Assembly (NCBI RefSeq): GCF_049243985.1
Contig: NC_135371.1
Location: forward strand, 101,594,501-101,658,500
Direction: 5' to 3'
Source: Paroedura picta
Lineage: Eukaryota > Chordata > Lepidosauria > Squamata > Gekkonidae
Length of the DNA: 64,000 nucleotides
Shown here: positions 1 to 12,189 of the stretch, piece after piece
Position numbering within the stretch: the stretch's first letter is position 1
How the letters are laid out: the number at the start of each line of letters is the position of its first letter
Program-made: the position numbers and the translations under genes
Notes under the pieces: generated by a model
Seen by the model: the letters and a program-made list of their open reading frames with translations, nothing else
The model's database searches: none
Told to the model about the DNA's origin: nothing

Positions 1-842
1 CCTAAATGCAGAACTTTACACTTGTCCCTATGGAATTTCATTTTATTCAGTTTCCCCACTTCTTGAGCCTATCAAGATCATCATCCTATATTCTGATTCT
101 GTCTTCTGTTGTATTGCTACCCCTCCCAGTTTAATATCATCTGCAAATTTAATATGTATCCCCTCTAATCTCTCATCCAAATCATTTATAAATATGTTGA
201 ACAACACAGGCCCCAGGACAGATCCACTTATCACTCTTCTCCAATAGGATGCTGAACCATTAACCATTAACAAGTACCCTTTGGGTATGATCTGTCAACC
301 AGTTATCTGTCAACTAGTTATCGATCCATCTGACAGAATTAGGATCCATACCACATTTCATCAACTTGTCAACAAGAATATCATGTGGGACCTTATCATA
401 AGCTCTACTGAAATCCAAATAAACTATGTGCACAGCATTCCCCTGACCCAGCATGGTTGTCACTTCCTCAAAAAAGAGATAAGGTTGGTCTGACATGACT
501 TGTTCTTGCAAAACCCATGCTGAGTCTTAGAAATCACAGCTCTCTCTTCCAGCTACTCAAGGACGGACTGTTTGATGATTGGACTGTTTGATGATTTGCC
601 AGCTACAGATGTCAAGCTGATGGGTTGGTAATTACCCAGATCCTCCTTCTTCCCATTACTGAAGATAGGGACAACATTCACTCACCTCCAATAATCTGGC
701 ACCTCACCTGTTCTCCAAGAGGTGTCAAAAATAATGGACAGAGGTTCAGAGATTATATCTGCAACTTCTTTTAGTATTCTTAGATGTAATTCATCAGGCC
801 CAGAATACTTTATTTTATTTAAAGAAACTAGGTTTTTATAGA
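1..842 (-). mobile_element. CR1 LINE fragment (reverse transcriptase region)
   Basis: On the minus strand broken frames encode the CR1 reverse transcriptase. From high to low coordinate there are GPDELHLRILKE-like (about 820-780), YQPISLTS-like, then HIVYLDFSRAYDKVPHDIL at about 440-370, the [19 protein letters not shown] block near 230-165, and [10 protein letters not shown] with the FADD catalytic motif near 150-130. The order and wording are those of CR1 elements of birds and reptiles. The copy has several stops and frameshifts, so it is dead. It runs off the left edge of the window, so the 3' end is not seen. Confidence 0.88.
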
Positions 843-2264
843 CTCTTGACACCCCAGATGGGACACTTCCCTAATGTGGGAATCCAGCAGCAAGGGGACC
901 CACGTTCTTGGTGGGGGGTCTGGGCGGTCCCCAGGGTGCTACTGGGAACTGGGTTATTGTGCTTGGCTGACAGCAAGTCAGGTTCCCTCTCCCGTGTTGG
1001 GCCAGTACTCCTGCGGAGTTGATAATAAAGGTGTGGTCTTGTATAAGGCAACAAAAATGTGTATGCATCTTCCTTAAGCCCAAGGTACGCTCTTGGCAGT
1101 CAATATCTCATTAAGTTTTTAACTTGGTTTGGAACTCAATTGGAATGAACCATGAAAAAGAACTATATGAAATAGTTTTTTTTTAATCTATATTAATGTG
1201 TCTATCTCCCTCTCTTGTTGTCTTCTGCCAGTTGGAGAAGATTGTTTTTATTTGGTGTTCTCTCACTAACTCTTATTACCCCTCATCCCTGTTGGAGTGT
1301 TTATGTTTAATTTAACTGTTTTTAAATATTCTTATATATTTCTATTTCAGGGACCTGGGGTTAGGCAGAAAAATAGCATAGAAATGCTTTTAAATAAAAG
1401 AAAGAAAACGTCAAGGAGCCTGCACTGTTCCATGACAATACTAAAGCACTATGAATGCTATTCTTCAGAAATTACAAGGTACCAATGAATCTGTTTCTTT
1501 ACTACACAGCATCAAGCAGGAATCTCTCTCTTTCCTGAGAACTTAAAATGTCCTTAGTTTCTGTTAGGAAGAGGTTGAAAATAAATTAACATTGCACTCA
1601 AAACTTCCTGCATGGAATTATCTGTTCACATGCACAGTGATGTCTGGGTACAACGTGGTGGAGGAGAAGCCAGCCCCAGATTTTCATCAGCTAGATGTTA
1701 AATTAGTCCTCTCTTTCACATGGGCTTATTTTATTCCTTCGGCCTTGATTAAGAACATGGGTTTGATTCTGTGAGGAACAAATTCTTCTAAGTTCTTAAA
1801 AGGGAAATGGTAGTTAGCACACTTTTATTATGGCTGCTTTACTGGGTAACCAATACAGCATGTTACCATTATGAATCATCTGATTTGGAGTGACATGAAA
1901 GGAACTGGAAGGGCGGGGGGAAGACTCCCAGCCAAAACACTGGCAGGCAACAACTCACCAAGCTAGATCAGCTGCTGCTGGCTTTTCTGGTAGCAACTGT
2001 CTACAACTTATCGTTGTTTTGACTACACGTCTCAGCCCATTTCATAGAACAGAGACAAATCAGAGTCAGACGGAGGCCATGTCTATGCTGCAAATTTAAA
2101 GCAGTTTCAAGCCTATCTATCCATCATTATTCCTAATGAAGGAACTCTGCAAAAGGGGCTGTAAACTTCATAAAGACTTCAAACCATCCTTCCCAAACTG
2201 CAATTTTTGGGATGGGAATGATGAAAAATAATTAGGGCAGCCAACTCTATTAAATAGACAGGAC

Positions 2265-2267
<3 letters not shown>
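843..2267. other. unassigned intergenic stretch
   Basis: No gene seen. A segment at about 860-1075 has a moderately GC-rich composition and ends with an AATAAA-like GATAATAAAGG, so it might be a repeat end, but I cannot assign it. The remainder is AT-rich unique-looking sequence. Confidence 0.4.

Positions 2268-2268
<1 letters not shown>

Positions 2269-2315
<47 letters not shown>
2269..2315. repeat. (CT)n microsatellite
   Basis: An almost uninterrupted CT dinucleotide run of about 47 bp. Confidence 0.95.
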
Positions 2316-2317
<2 letters not shown>

Positions 2318-3242
2318 ACTGTTGATAACCAAAGTTTAAAGAGCATTTCATTAGGAATTTTTAGTCCAATGGATACATGTGTCAGATTATTTTTTTTACT
2401 GGCTGCTAAGTTGTATAAACAACAGAGGTGCTACTAGTAGGGAGCCAGAGGTTTTGAAACAGGAACAGAAATGCCCCCTATTCTGAATATGGTAGCACTT
2501 CTCTGAGGAATCAAATTCATAACTTGGTTGATGTTGCCAACCCAGGTCTTCTGTTAGAAAATCAGGAAGCAGAAATTGCTAATGGCTCCTTTTAGTAACT
2601 TCATCTGCTGAGCCTACTGCTGCCCTTCCTGGGTAGGGAAGATCTTGCAATTGTGCTGCATGCCCTGATAACCTCTAGATTATATTATTGCAATATGCTG
2701 TACATGGGGCTTCCCTTGAAGACTGTCCGGAAGCTACAGCTGGTACAGAAGGCTGTGGTCAAAAAGTTACATGAGAAAAATACTGTCTGAGGCAATTAAA
2801 AAATCAGGTCACTGCAAAAACATCATATATGAAACTAAGCACAACAGGGATCAGTTAATTACATAGATATGCTTAACTGTGTCTAAGCTTCCTATGTAGA
2901 CAAACACCATATTCTGAGCACCAGCTGTTAACATGATTCACAGGCAGTTGAACTTTATGGTTTTGACAATGACCTGATTTTTAAATTTTTATATTATTTT
3001 AATTATTAATTTCAGACATCGCTCCAGATGAAGAAATTTAGAAAATGGCTATGACCTGAAGCCAGTTTTACTGTTATGGGCTGTGATTTATAGATTTTTC
3101 TGCACAGCTCCTTCTTGAAAAAAAAATAGACGAAGAAACAAAGAGAGACTTTTCTGCTTTAGTAGGTTTATTGACTCAGACGGTGGCAGTGTTCAGGACA
3201 AGAAGTGGAAAACTGGGGGTACATATGAACAGTTTCAGAAAA
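2316..3242. other. intergenic, nothing recognised
   Basis: No ORF with a recognisable product. One part near 2620-2790 (a GATTATATTATTGCAATATG-like stretch followed by GGTACAGAAGGC) resembles the C-terminal LINE RT segment often written as DYCNSLYAGLP...LQLVQNAAAR, so a decayed L2-like piece on the plus strand is possible. Confidence 0.3.
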
Positions 3243-3575
3243 TCAACTCAAGTGGGTAGCTGGGTTGGTCTGAAGCAACAGAAAGAAATTCCAAGATGGC
3301 GATGGCAAAAAAAGCTTTATTCAGAACACGTTCAGCTCACGGGTCGTCTCTGCATGTCGGTCTGAAGCAGCAGAACCAATTTAGAGTTCAGTGGAATCTT
3401 TAAGACCAATGAAGTTTTATTCAAGGTATGAGTTTTCATGTGCACACGTACTTCCTCATATCTGATATGAGGAAGTGTGCAACTTCCTCAGATATGAGGA
3501 AGTATGCATACACATGAAAGCTCATACCTTGAATAAGACTTTGTTGATCTTAAAAGTGCTACTAGCCTCTAAATT
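3243..3575. repeat. palindromic fold-back repeat (non-autonomous DNA element)
   Basis: Starts with the family head AAGTGGGTAGCTGGGTTGGT (3250) and contains an arm AAGGTATGAGTTTTCATGTG (near 3424) that is nearly the reverse complement of CACATGAAAGCTCATACCTT (3513-3532). Between them sit inverted copies of CTTCCTCATATC/GATATGAGGAAG. An inner partial duplication is visible. The same family recurs at 26.65, 28.6, 30.1, 38.64, 46.15, 53.05 and probably 58.3 kb. Confidence 0.7.
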
Positions 3576-3636
3576 TATTCTGGAAAATTAATTAATTGCT
3601 TTCTTCTTGTATACTTTGTGCCTTTGTGTATACTTT

Positions 3637-4532
3637 GGGCCTTTTCGCACAGGGATCTTTGTTGCAAATTGTTTGCGGAATGAAAAATCGCCATTTAAAA
3701 TAGTGGAATTCGTCGTTATGCATACCTGCCTTTGTAGTGGAATCAGTTGCGTTTTTTAGCGTTTCCCACAGGCTTCCGGTCTCGGCAGAAATCGCTAGAA
3801 AGGAAGCGCTATTGCCAAGCTCGTCCCGCCCCTGGCCGTCAAGCAGCCAATGGGCAGCCGTTAGCATGCTCCCAAACAGCCCCTTTCCCTTTAAGAAAGG
3901 TTTTTTAAAAAAAAAAACGACCCATAGCAATGAATCTAGGTAGATTCGTTGCTACGGAGAGACCCATCCAGCTGCCTAATGTGAGCTGTCGTTTGATTGT
4001 ATGATCATTTGCACGCTGCCTCGAGTGATAAAAAAAAAAATCCCCCCCCTCTCACGGGCACGATTTTCGGCTGAATTTATTTGTAAAAAATAAAGGGACT
4101 TTATTTCAGCAAACGGGCTTTTCAGTGGTTTGTGCTTAGTGACTAAAGGTGAAGGACTGAAGCCAGGGAAGCCTCTAAACAGAAAGAGGCTCGCCGGTGC
4201 GTTTATCCCCGCTCGCTCGGAGAAAAAAAAATGGCGATCGCTTCGCCGGAAGTTTGGAGGAGAGAGCCAGGGGGAGGGACTTTGAAGAACCAGCAACAAT
4301 GGTAACGCACAGATCTTTAGCGCTACTGTTGCAGATTGGTTGCAGGAGTGTATCGCTATCCGGAGGGTGAATCCACTTTTCTGGATTCCCCTGAAAGCGC
4401 CACAACGAAGCGCTTTTTGCTGATTGGTTTCAGGATTGTTGCAGATTGTCTACGACGTCGTGGGTTATGTCAAATTAGTAGCGTTTCCAAATAGCAACCA
4501 TTCTGCTACTTTGAAGCCGTGCGAAATGGCCC
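3637..4532. mobile_element. Harbinger-type MITE, about 896 bp
   Basis: The left end reads GGGCCTTTTCGCACAGG and the right end, reversed, reads GGGCCATTTCGCACGGC, giving an imperfect terminal inverted repeat of about 16 bp. TTT flanks both sides, as a 3-bp target duplication of the PIF/Harbinger type would. The insertion lies in a small tandem array of a TTTGTGTAYACTTTGTGCC-like unit, so part of that array is on each side. No transposase is encoded. Internal direct motifs such as TTGCAGATTGGTTGCAGG recur. The superfamily is inferred from TIR shape and TSD length. Confidence 0.6.
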
Positions 4533-6340
4533 TTTGTGTACTTTGTGCCTTTGTGCCTGCCTCTGGTCTGTAGTTTCAGTACCATTAACAAACATGGTTC
4601 TCTCAATCAGGGATTACATAGTAGTATAATAAGGTCATGTAATCATGCAACCAAATTAGAGTGAGGGCAGGAAATCTTGCCCTTGCTCTAAATTAACTTC
4701 CTAATAACTTCCTATAGTCAATTAGATTAAATTTTAGTTGCACAATAATTCATAAATCCCAATTAAACTGAAGAGTATAGTTTCAGGCTGAATGGGAAAA
4801 CATGTTTGCCCCATCCTCCCCACTAATTGCCAAAAAGAGGGAGAAGTTATGTGAGTTTAAAACTTTTTGTCAAACATGCTCTTGCCATTTTAGTCCTCAG
4901 TATTACAGCAGAGGACACCAATATACCCTTCTATGTCTCCCCCCGCCCCCCGTTGGACTAGTTAAAATGTTCACTCCCTTCTATACAAATGTGCCACCTC
5001 CATTTTCACATGGAGATTCACCTGAAATCAGAGAGCTCTTATACTATAATGGCTAGCACTTCAGACCAGGACTCAGAAGGCCTAGGTGTATTATACATGG
5101 CAGGAAACCTTATAAAAAAGTCTGCCCCAAAAGATGTCTTTTTAAAAATGTCTGCACATGGCACCAGTTTCATCATGGAAAACCCACCATAGTATATTTG
5201 ATTTTGCATAGCACTCTCCCCTCTTAGCGGTGACTGCATCTTTTCAGCACAGTATTTAAAATTAGCTTTACAATTACTTTTATGACAGTACTGAGGATGG
5301 CCTTTTTCATGCATAAACATTACTATGTTTTTGGACTCCTCCCTTGTGCCACCATACACCAATGGGGAATGGACAGCCCTAGTCCCTCATCCACCAGCTC
5401 AAGGTGCCCCTTTTTCAGTGCTGCCCATTCCATCTCAGCCATTACAACATCTCACCAGCTGTGAGAGCAAAGCTGAAATGGCAGTCTACCACCTCTGTCA
5501 CAATTTGCCTATTGGTATTAAGGAATTGATTATTCCATTGTGCATGCAGACAAGAGAGCATATGAAACATCTTTTTTTTTTAAAAAAGTAGTATGACCCT
5601 TAGATTTGCTATAGTGCAAATGAATGAAATGTTCACATGCACAGCTTTGGAGGAAATCGTTAATGACAGAATTGTGATCCTTGAAGGCAATGCTGTACCA
5701 AGATGGTCCACCATTACAGCTGCAGAAAAACAAACTCACTAACTGAAGCCAATAAAAGCAAAACCAGTTGTGGTCAGCCTCCATCTTCTGTTTACAATTC
5801 TTGCCACATGTGGACATGCCCCCCATCTGTTATTTCATTTAGGACAATACTGGTACTCAGCTGAATTTGTGGATGGAACTACTGAAAATGAAGGAGTCAA
5901 TGTAATTTTTTGCTCACCGAGACTTTTAGAGACCTTAATATTTATTACTGTTGAGCTCACATCTTTTTAAACATGCTTACATTTGACTTGGATATGCCTT
6001 CTGAGAATTGAGGATGGGGATGGGGTGGAAGAGGAGTAAGCAATCTTGCTTCAGAAAGGAGAAGTCTGCAATCAGATCATCAATTGGGCAAAGAACACAT
6101 CACTAGAACCTTTGCTTAATTATGGAGAAGCTCCAGGAGTGGACTAAGGCACCTTATAGAGATTGAGGTGCCCTCTCAGAAAATGATTGCAGAGAGAACT
6201 GCAGAGGTATCGTGGAAATGGGTGTAATCAGAGGGGATCAGGGGAGGAGGAAGCTTGTGGAGCACAAGAAATCATGAGAACCCGAGCAAATTCAATTTGC
6301 TTTTGGTTCCATATGCCCCACCCCACCTTTTAAACCTGCT
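4533..6340. other. intergenic, nothing recognised
   Basis: AT-rich sequence with only short, unremarkable ORFs. No repeat family that I can name. Confidence 0.4.
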
Positions 6341-6378
6341 TCTTATCTGATCACAGCCATTCCTCCCATTTCTTCAGA

Positions 6379-7420
6379 ATGGATAGGATGCAGCAAATTC
6401 AGATGGCGTTGCATGTCATCTGTATGCAGGCGTTCCTCCAAATTGCACTGATGTACCAGTGGAACATGGATTGCATGGAGAGATTGATCCATGCAGTGAT
6501 TGGAAACCGGAGGACAGTTAGCATCAGAAGAAAAATGAGACCCTTTCTTTGCGGAGCTCACAGAACTTTTTTCACCTTGGTTCATGTTCCAGCGCCTCAC
6601 CTGTACTCAGTGTTTGCTAGATCATTCAAATGGGTTGACAAGTTTGTGTTCAAAATCTGGACAGATGAACAGTGGTACCAGAATTTCTGCATGTCGAGGG
6701 AGACAATCTTAGAGGCCATCTGGCCATGGCTGACTCGCAAAACTATAGTTGCCATCATGCTCTGGTACCTGGCCAATATGTTAACCTACAGAGAGATCAG
6801 GGAGTAGTTTGGTGTCGGGCAAGTTACCACAGGGGAGAGTGAGCTAGAGGTGTGTCAGTCCCTAGAGGTAGAGTTGTTCTGAAAAACTGTCCTCCTGGGA
6901 GACCAGATTGCTAAAATGAGCCTATTTGATTTCAAAAGTTCCTGAAAATGGCTATGATGTTCATGTTTTGTAGAAGGAAATATTTAAAATTGAGGGAAAT
7001 TAATTTTAAAATGACATTTCTCTGTGTCACTTGCCATGGTGTGCCATGCTTGGAGGAACACCTGTTGACATGAATTGTTAAATCCAAACCATGGCGCTGA
7101 TTATCAATTCCTTTTTTTTCCAGATCATGCAGGGCTTTGTAAATTATGACTTCCCTCACTACATCGGGGCTAATGACAGCACCCACATTCCGATTTGTGC
7201 ACCAGAAAATGTCTTGCTTCCTGCCTTACACGCCACCATCTGCCGTTGCATTTTTGCAATTTAACTTGCACCTTTAAAAAGCAGCACAAGTCTTTTCACC
7301 CAACAGGAGCGTGAACTTTAAGGCTGAGTGGTTTGGGATGAATTTCGGATGCTTGCAGCATGCCACTTGGAACACAGAGAGTTTTATGAAGACAAATCCC
7401 CATCCTCAGTGTTTGTTTGC
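6379..7420 (+). pseudogene. dead PIF/Harbinger-like transposase (HARBI1-related)
   Basis: The plus frame from 6379 has a long stretch with KIWTDEQWYQNFCMSRETIL (about 6652-6711) and IMLWYLANMLTYREIRE (6757-6807). This resembles the F-R-M-S-(R/K)-x-T-F and L-W-x-L-A-x-x-x-(S/T)-Y-R-x-(I/V) signature of Harbinger nucleases. It then hits a TAG and continues as FGVGQVTT (compare FGVGKSTV). After an intron-like gap ending in a strong acceptor (TTTTTTTTCCAG, 7112-7123), the frame resumes with GFVNYDFPHYIGANDSTHIPI (about 7132-7194), where family members have GAIDGTHI with the first catalytic Asp. Later catalytic blocks are not recognisable. The copy is therefore decayed and probably inactive. It could be a relic of the element that mobilised MITEs like the one at 3637-4532. 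Confidence 0.65.
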
Positions 7421-8270
7421 TAGGCGGCCGCAGTGAATGAAAGACTGTGGCAGATTAACTTTCAGGGGGAAGGAATGAACACCTTCCCTTTACTGGTGCA
7501 GCAAATGAGCCATGTCACAGTGGCAATGTTTCAAGACATATAGGTTGTCTATGTAAAAAAAATTCACCACCATGGGAATGTATTTTGGAAGCGGGAAACA
7601 TTAAATTAAAACATGGGATTCGAGCCGGAAAGCTCGCAACATGGAGCCACAGGTGCCTTGTATTCTTCCAGATGTGCCACACCACTATGATTGCTGTGTT
7701 CTATACTACTGTCAGGTGTTGCTCAGACTGTTAGCAGTGTTGCATCAACCTTTACTAGCTAGTGCAGCAAAGGCAACTGGAAGCTATGAATACCTGTAAG
7801 CCAGTCCTCAAAGCTAGCCAACGAGTGCTGAGCACAATGGAGGACCTGCCCCTCCTACCAGGAAACAGCATTTCCAATTTCTAAGGATATGTCATGATAT
7901 ATATTTGCCAAAGCATAATCATTTGCAATGTTATATTGCTAGAGGAGGAAAACAATTGTGTAGTAAAGAACATGCATAACCACAACTGTTTTTAACAATT
8001 AGAATTTAAAAGGGTCAGTGTACTGACTTTGGTGCATAATAGCCCCTAGATTCCAACCCTTTCTCTGCCATGAAGTTCACTAAGTGAACCCAGGCCACTC
8101 TCTGAGTAACTAACCTACCTCACAAAGTTTTCATGAGGAGAAAATGGAGGGGACCACTCTGAGCTACTTGAAAAGAAAGATGCCCTAAAAATATGATAAA
8201 TGAAATAGCTAGTGCGACATACAAATCACACTCCAGATCTCAATTTACAGTACACAGAGTACTGAACTCA
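7421..8270. other. intergenic, nothing firm
   Basis: Sequence around 7421-7560 may be the tail of the Harbinger copy. Near 8040-8190 there is MIR/CORE-SINE-like texture (GTGAACCCAGGCCACTCTCTGAG, then a CCTACCTCACAAAG block), too decayed to call. Confidence 0.3.
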
Positions 8271-8299
8271 ATCATCAGAAAGGCCAAAGCTGAGAGTGA

Positions 8300-9125
8300 G
8301 CTAAGATTAGCCAGGGAAGCCCACTGTAACAAGAACAGACATGGACAGAGAGGTTATTGAGAGGCTGTCTGGGTGGCAGGTTGACATGGACAGCGCGACT
8401 CGCAGTTGCTCCTTTGCCGGCAGCATGACGCATAGGGCCGCCGGCAAGGGCGCGGCTGCCGGGGGCTCCCTGCCCGTCGGCCTGGTGCGCCGAGAGGCGC
8501 TTCGCTGGCCTCTGGCGCAGGCGTGAGGCTGGATGCTGGATGCGCCTGGATGCGGAGAGGAAATGGCGGCGAGGAAATGGCTGGCCCCACCAGAAGCCCG
8601 CGTCACTACCACCTCTGCAGGCCGCCCTGGGCTTCTGGCAACCCCAGGACCACAGCCGCGCTGTTAAGGGACAGGAGCATCGCGAAGCCGGTGAGTGGGC
8701 CTGGGGTTCTGTCTTGGCTTTGCAGGGAGGAGCGCGGGGTCGCATTTGGGGGGGGCTCTGGGAGAGGGGGTGGATGGGTGTGTGGGAGCGTGTTCCTTAC
8801 CCTCCCCCCTTCTCCCCTTTCAAAGCCCATTTTTATAAATGGGCTTTGAAAGTAGTTATATATAAATTGTTTTTTTTCCCCCAGGATTTCTCAGTGCAAT
8901 TCTGCCTCTTGTCCTGCTGAGCTCTGCCGCCACCTGGAGCACCTGGCAGGCTATTGCACTGCACTGGAGGCACTGCTGGAGTGGCTAGCGGCTGAGAACA
9001 GGCACCTGCAGGATGAGCAGCAACAGTGGCAGGGCCCCCCCCCCCAGCCAAGCTGCTTGTCCTGCCATGACCCCTGTGAAAGGGTTGTTCCAAAAGGGTC
9101 CTGACCCCCAGTTTGGTGACCACTG
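8300..9125. mobile_element. GC-rich segment ending in a hAT-type terminal repeat
   Basis: The right end at 9096-9125, read in reverse, is CAGTGGTCACCAAACTGGGG, the start of a hAT (SPIN/Charlie-like) terminal inverted repeat. The matching left end is not obvious, so the left limit is a guess. Inside there is a good splice donor (AGCCG|GTGAGTGGG, near 8690), a pyrimidine-rich acceptor (TTTTTTTTCCCCCAG|G, 8884) and a 73-codon open frame after it containing LEHLAGYCTALEALLEWLAAENRHL. This may be captured host sequence or the element's own remnant. The product is not recognised. Confidence 0.4.
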
Positions 9126-9319
9126 ATCTACAAGGAGCAACCATTCAGAATCATCTGACTTTATCATCGGAGGGCACTTGTCTTAGAACCTCTCAATATT
9201 CTCTGATTGGCCCATGCACCCATTGCAGGCATTTTGTGGGTGTGCCCACTATTTTCAAAATTCCACAAGTGTCCGCTGGTTCAGCAAGGCCAGGGAATCC
9301 TGATGTAGTGACCTTTGAT

Positions 9320-9973
9320 ACGGGGTTTATTTATTTATTTAGTTATTATATTTCTATACCACCCTCCCATGAGGCTCAGGGCGGTTTACATTAAATGTAG
9401 AAGTATATAGTGAATCATGATAACAATAACAACAATAATCATAACAGTGGGTTCCAAGTTAACAAATTTACAACAGTTTATAGTAAATAATAACTTTTAT
9501 AACTTTTAACATAAAGCCATAGGGAGGTCAGTTTGGATTCAGATCATTGGGGGGGGGGGGTCTGGGGACCAGCAAATGTTCTTTGGCTGGTCTGGGGGGG
9601 GCAGTGAATGTCGTTTGGTCGGTCTGCCTCAACCAAATGCCTGGTGGAAGAGCTCCCTTTTACAGGTCCTACAAAATTGTGAGAGTTCAGGCAGGGCCCT
9701 GATTTCTTCAGGGAGTTCATTCCGCCAGGTGGGGACAGAGAAAGCTCTGGCTCTGTTTGAGGTCTGATATACATCTTCGGGGCCAGGGACCCTCAGCCAG
9801 TTGGTGGTGGCAAAGCATAGGGCTCTTTGGGGGGTATAGGCAGGGAGGCGTTCTCTCAGGTATATTGGGCCCAGACCACATATGGCCTTGAAGGTTCTGT
9901 TTACTTTTAAATGGATGTTTTTGAACAACAGACTTCCCATGTGAAAACTGAAACATTCAGGAGACTGCACCAC
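9320..9973 (-). mobile_element. L2/CR1-like LINE, C-terminal RT end and 3' tail
   Basis: The minus-strand frame 9973-9629 encodes PIYLRERLPAYTPQRAL, RARAFSVPTWRNELPEEIRA and FCRTCKRELFHQAFG. This pattern (P-Y-x-P-x-R-x-L-R; R-A-F-S-V-x-x-P-x-x-W-N-x-L-P) is found at the C-terminus of L2-like reverse transcriptases. The 3' tail (CCGCCCTGAGCCTCATGGGA, then a TAAA-type run read on the minus strand) ends near 9325. The ORF is short and incomplete, so it is a 5'-truncated copy. Similar tails occur at 14.46, 28.0 and 32.1 kb. Confidence 0.65.
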
Positions 9974-11735
9974 CCTACTGATTGAATATTTAAATCAGCT
10001 TATGTGAGACTAAACCAAGGAGAAAGATCATTTTAACACATGAAACTGATAAACTCAAAACCACTGGCCCCTCTAGATCAGTGTTGTCTGCTCTGTCAGA
10101 CAGCAGTTACTCAGCTTCTTATGCAGAGGAAGATCTTTCCTAACAGTCACTACCTGGGAACATTTTTTCCTGGACATGCCAGAAGCCTTCCTTGTGCAAA
10201 GCATGTTTCCTGCCATTAACCCACAGACCATCCTTAGGGTTCTGCCACATTTCAACGTTTAATTTTGTTCAAGCTCAATATGAGCAAGATAAATGGAAAC
10301 AGGAGTGAACAGGTTTGTTCCACTGGCTTGCTGTAGCATGAAAAAAAAGAAACCACCACTAAAGAAGGGAAGAAACAGATCCTAATTTGTCTGATACATT
10401 GATCGAGACATATAATCTCAATTGACTGAGCAGTGAGACAAATTCACGTGCCCCTAGCAATATATACTCCCCTAATGGCCTAGAGTTGCCAGCTGTCTAG
10501 GGAAAGAGAAAAAACAGTAACAACAACTTGGCCCACTTCTGTATCTTTCATAGCAACTTGACTGGCATAAATAAGATGGACTTTTTCATGTAATGCCAAA
10601 TGCCTACATATCAGGCTGCTGCTACAGGTGTAGGAGTGGGAACCAGTCAAAAGGGTAGGAACATTTTGTGAGAATTTCTGTAGAAGAATCCTTTAGCTCA
10701 CACGGTCACCATTAATCACACTCACATGGAGTACCTTTGCCTCATCCTTTTTAAAATGTCTAGAGGTTCTTCCACTGTGATCACCATAAAATGTGGAAGC
10801 AATATGTGCCATAAGTTATGACGAAAACTGTGATCAAATCAATCCAGAAGATGCAAGCATAGTTAGCTGGATAAAAAGTGCTTGCTTCTCTCGTAAATGA
10901 ATTGAGTTCCCTAATCCTTGTAGCATTTTGCAATCTTGCTTGGCCTATAATTTTCGAGCACTTTTGGAAATGGTGATGAATCACAGCATTTCAAGATCTC
11001 AGAGAAAAGAAGAAAAACCAAAAGAGATGACAGTAGTGCTCCTTTCTTCGTTAAATATATGTTTGCAGCAGGGCATGAAGTGCTGGGCTTAATGAGCAGC
11101 TGCAATTTACTTATCTTTAAAATGGATCACTTTAAATACATGTTGGTGAATGCTCTTCCCCTGAACTGCCCATTAGACATGAAGTACAAAGTCAACGGAT
11201 TGTATCTGAGAAACTGTTCTTATCTTGTGCCTTTAATATGTGAGCAGCAAGGGAGGGGGAGAGCAAAGGGGGCAATAAAAGGGTCTTAGCTGTATAACAT
11301 TTTTTTTACATTGGAATGTATTAGGTTTTTTCTCAGCCCACAAATGAAAAGATAAAACAGAACAGTGCAGTTTTAATAGAAATGACTTACTAACCTGGCA
11401 AAACAGTCCAGGAAAAAGGTACATGAAAAAAATGTTTTTGAAGGACTGCTACAGGATGTTAGATCTCAGGGTCTGATCCAGAATGTCAAGGGGTTTTAAC
11501 CTATAGGTTGCCAACCATAGGTTCAACCATATAAATGGGGGAAAGGAAGTTCTCAGGTATGCTCCCCTTCAGAAAGTGGTCTATCATCTTAATTCTTTGG
11601 GTAATGCTGAGGAAGCCAGGTTGGAGTGAGGGGAGAGAGAACAATCCTGAAGAGGATTTGACAGTCTGTACTTATAGATCCTTGTTAGGGTTGTCACCAA
11701 TCTGGAGGAAAAGTGTCCTGCCCCTCTAACAGAGA
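9974..11735. other. intergenic, nothing recognised
   Basis: AT-rich DNA with short ORFs and no recognisable domain or repeat. Confidence 0.4.
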
Positions 11736-11737
11736 AA

Positions 11738-11965
11738 ATAAGAAAATCTCTTCTGTGTCGGACCAGTGGTCCTTCTAGTCCAGCATCCTGTCTCACATAG
11801 TGGCCAACCAGCTCCAAGGCCTTCCTCAGATCTTCCTTCCTAGCTCTGTTTTTCAGAGGTTGACTGCCTCTGAATGTGGAGTTCCATTTAGTTAATGTGG
11901 TCAGCAGACCTTTCCTCCATGGATCTGTAATCCTCTTTTGAAAGTTCTCCATGCTTGTTTGCAAG
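11738..11965. repeat. interspersed repeat fragment, class uncertain
   Basis: The text CGGACCAGTGGTCCTTCTAG, CCAGCATCCTGTCTCACATA and GTGGCCAACCAGCTCC, followed by TTGACTGCCTCTGAATGTGG, is a pattern I know as common in reptile genomes. I cannot state its element class with certainty. Confidence 0.5.
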
Positions 11966-12029
11966 TATAAATAAGCATTTATTTATGTCCATCCCGAATC
12001 TACTACTCATTGGCTTTGCTGAATGTCCT

Positions 12030-12185
12030 CAAGTTCTAATGTTTTGAGAGGGTACCACAAGTAGTGATACTCTCCCCCACATTTTTCATCATCTATATGC
12101 ATCTTCTGGCTCAGCTGGTCCAGAGTTATGGGCTGGGATGCCACCAATATGCGGATGACACCCAGCTCTATCTGGGACGGACAAG
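12030..12185 (+). mobile_element. L2-like LINE reverse transcriptase fragment
   Basis: The plus strand encodes a decayed GVPQGSVLSP-like block followed by IYMHLLAQLVQSYGLGCH and then QYADDTQLYL. The YADD catalytic motif and the spacing match L2-type elements. Only about 50 codons survive. Confidence 0.7.
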
Positions 12186-12189
12186 TCTT

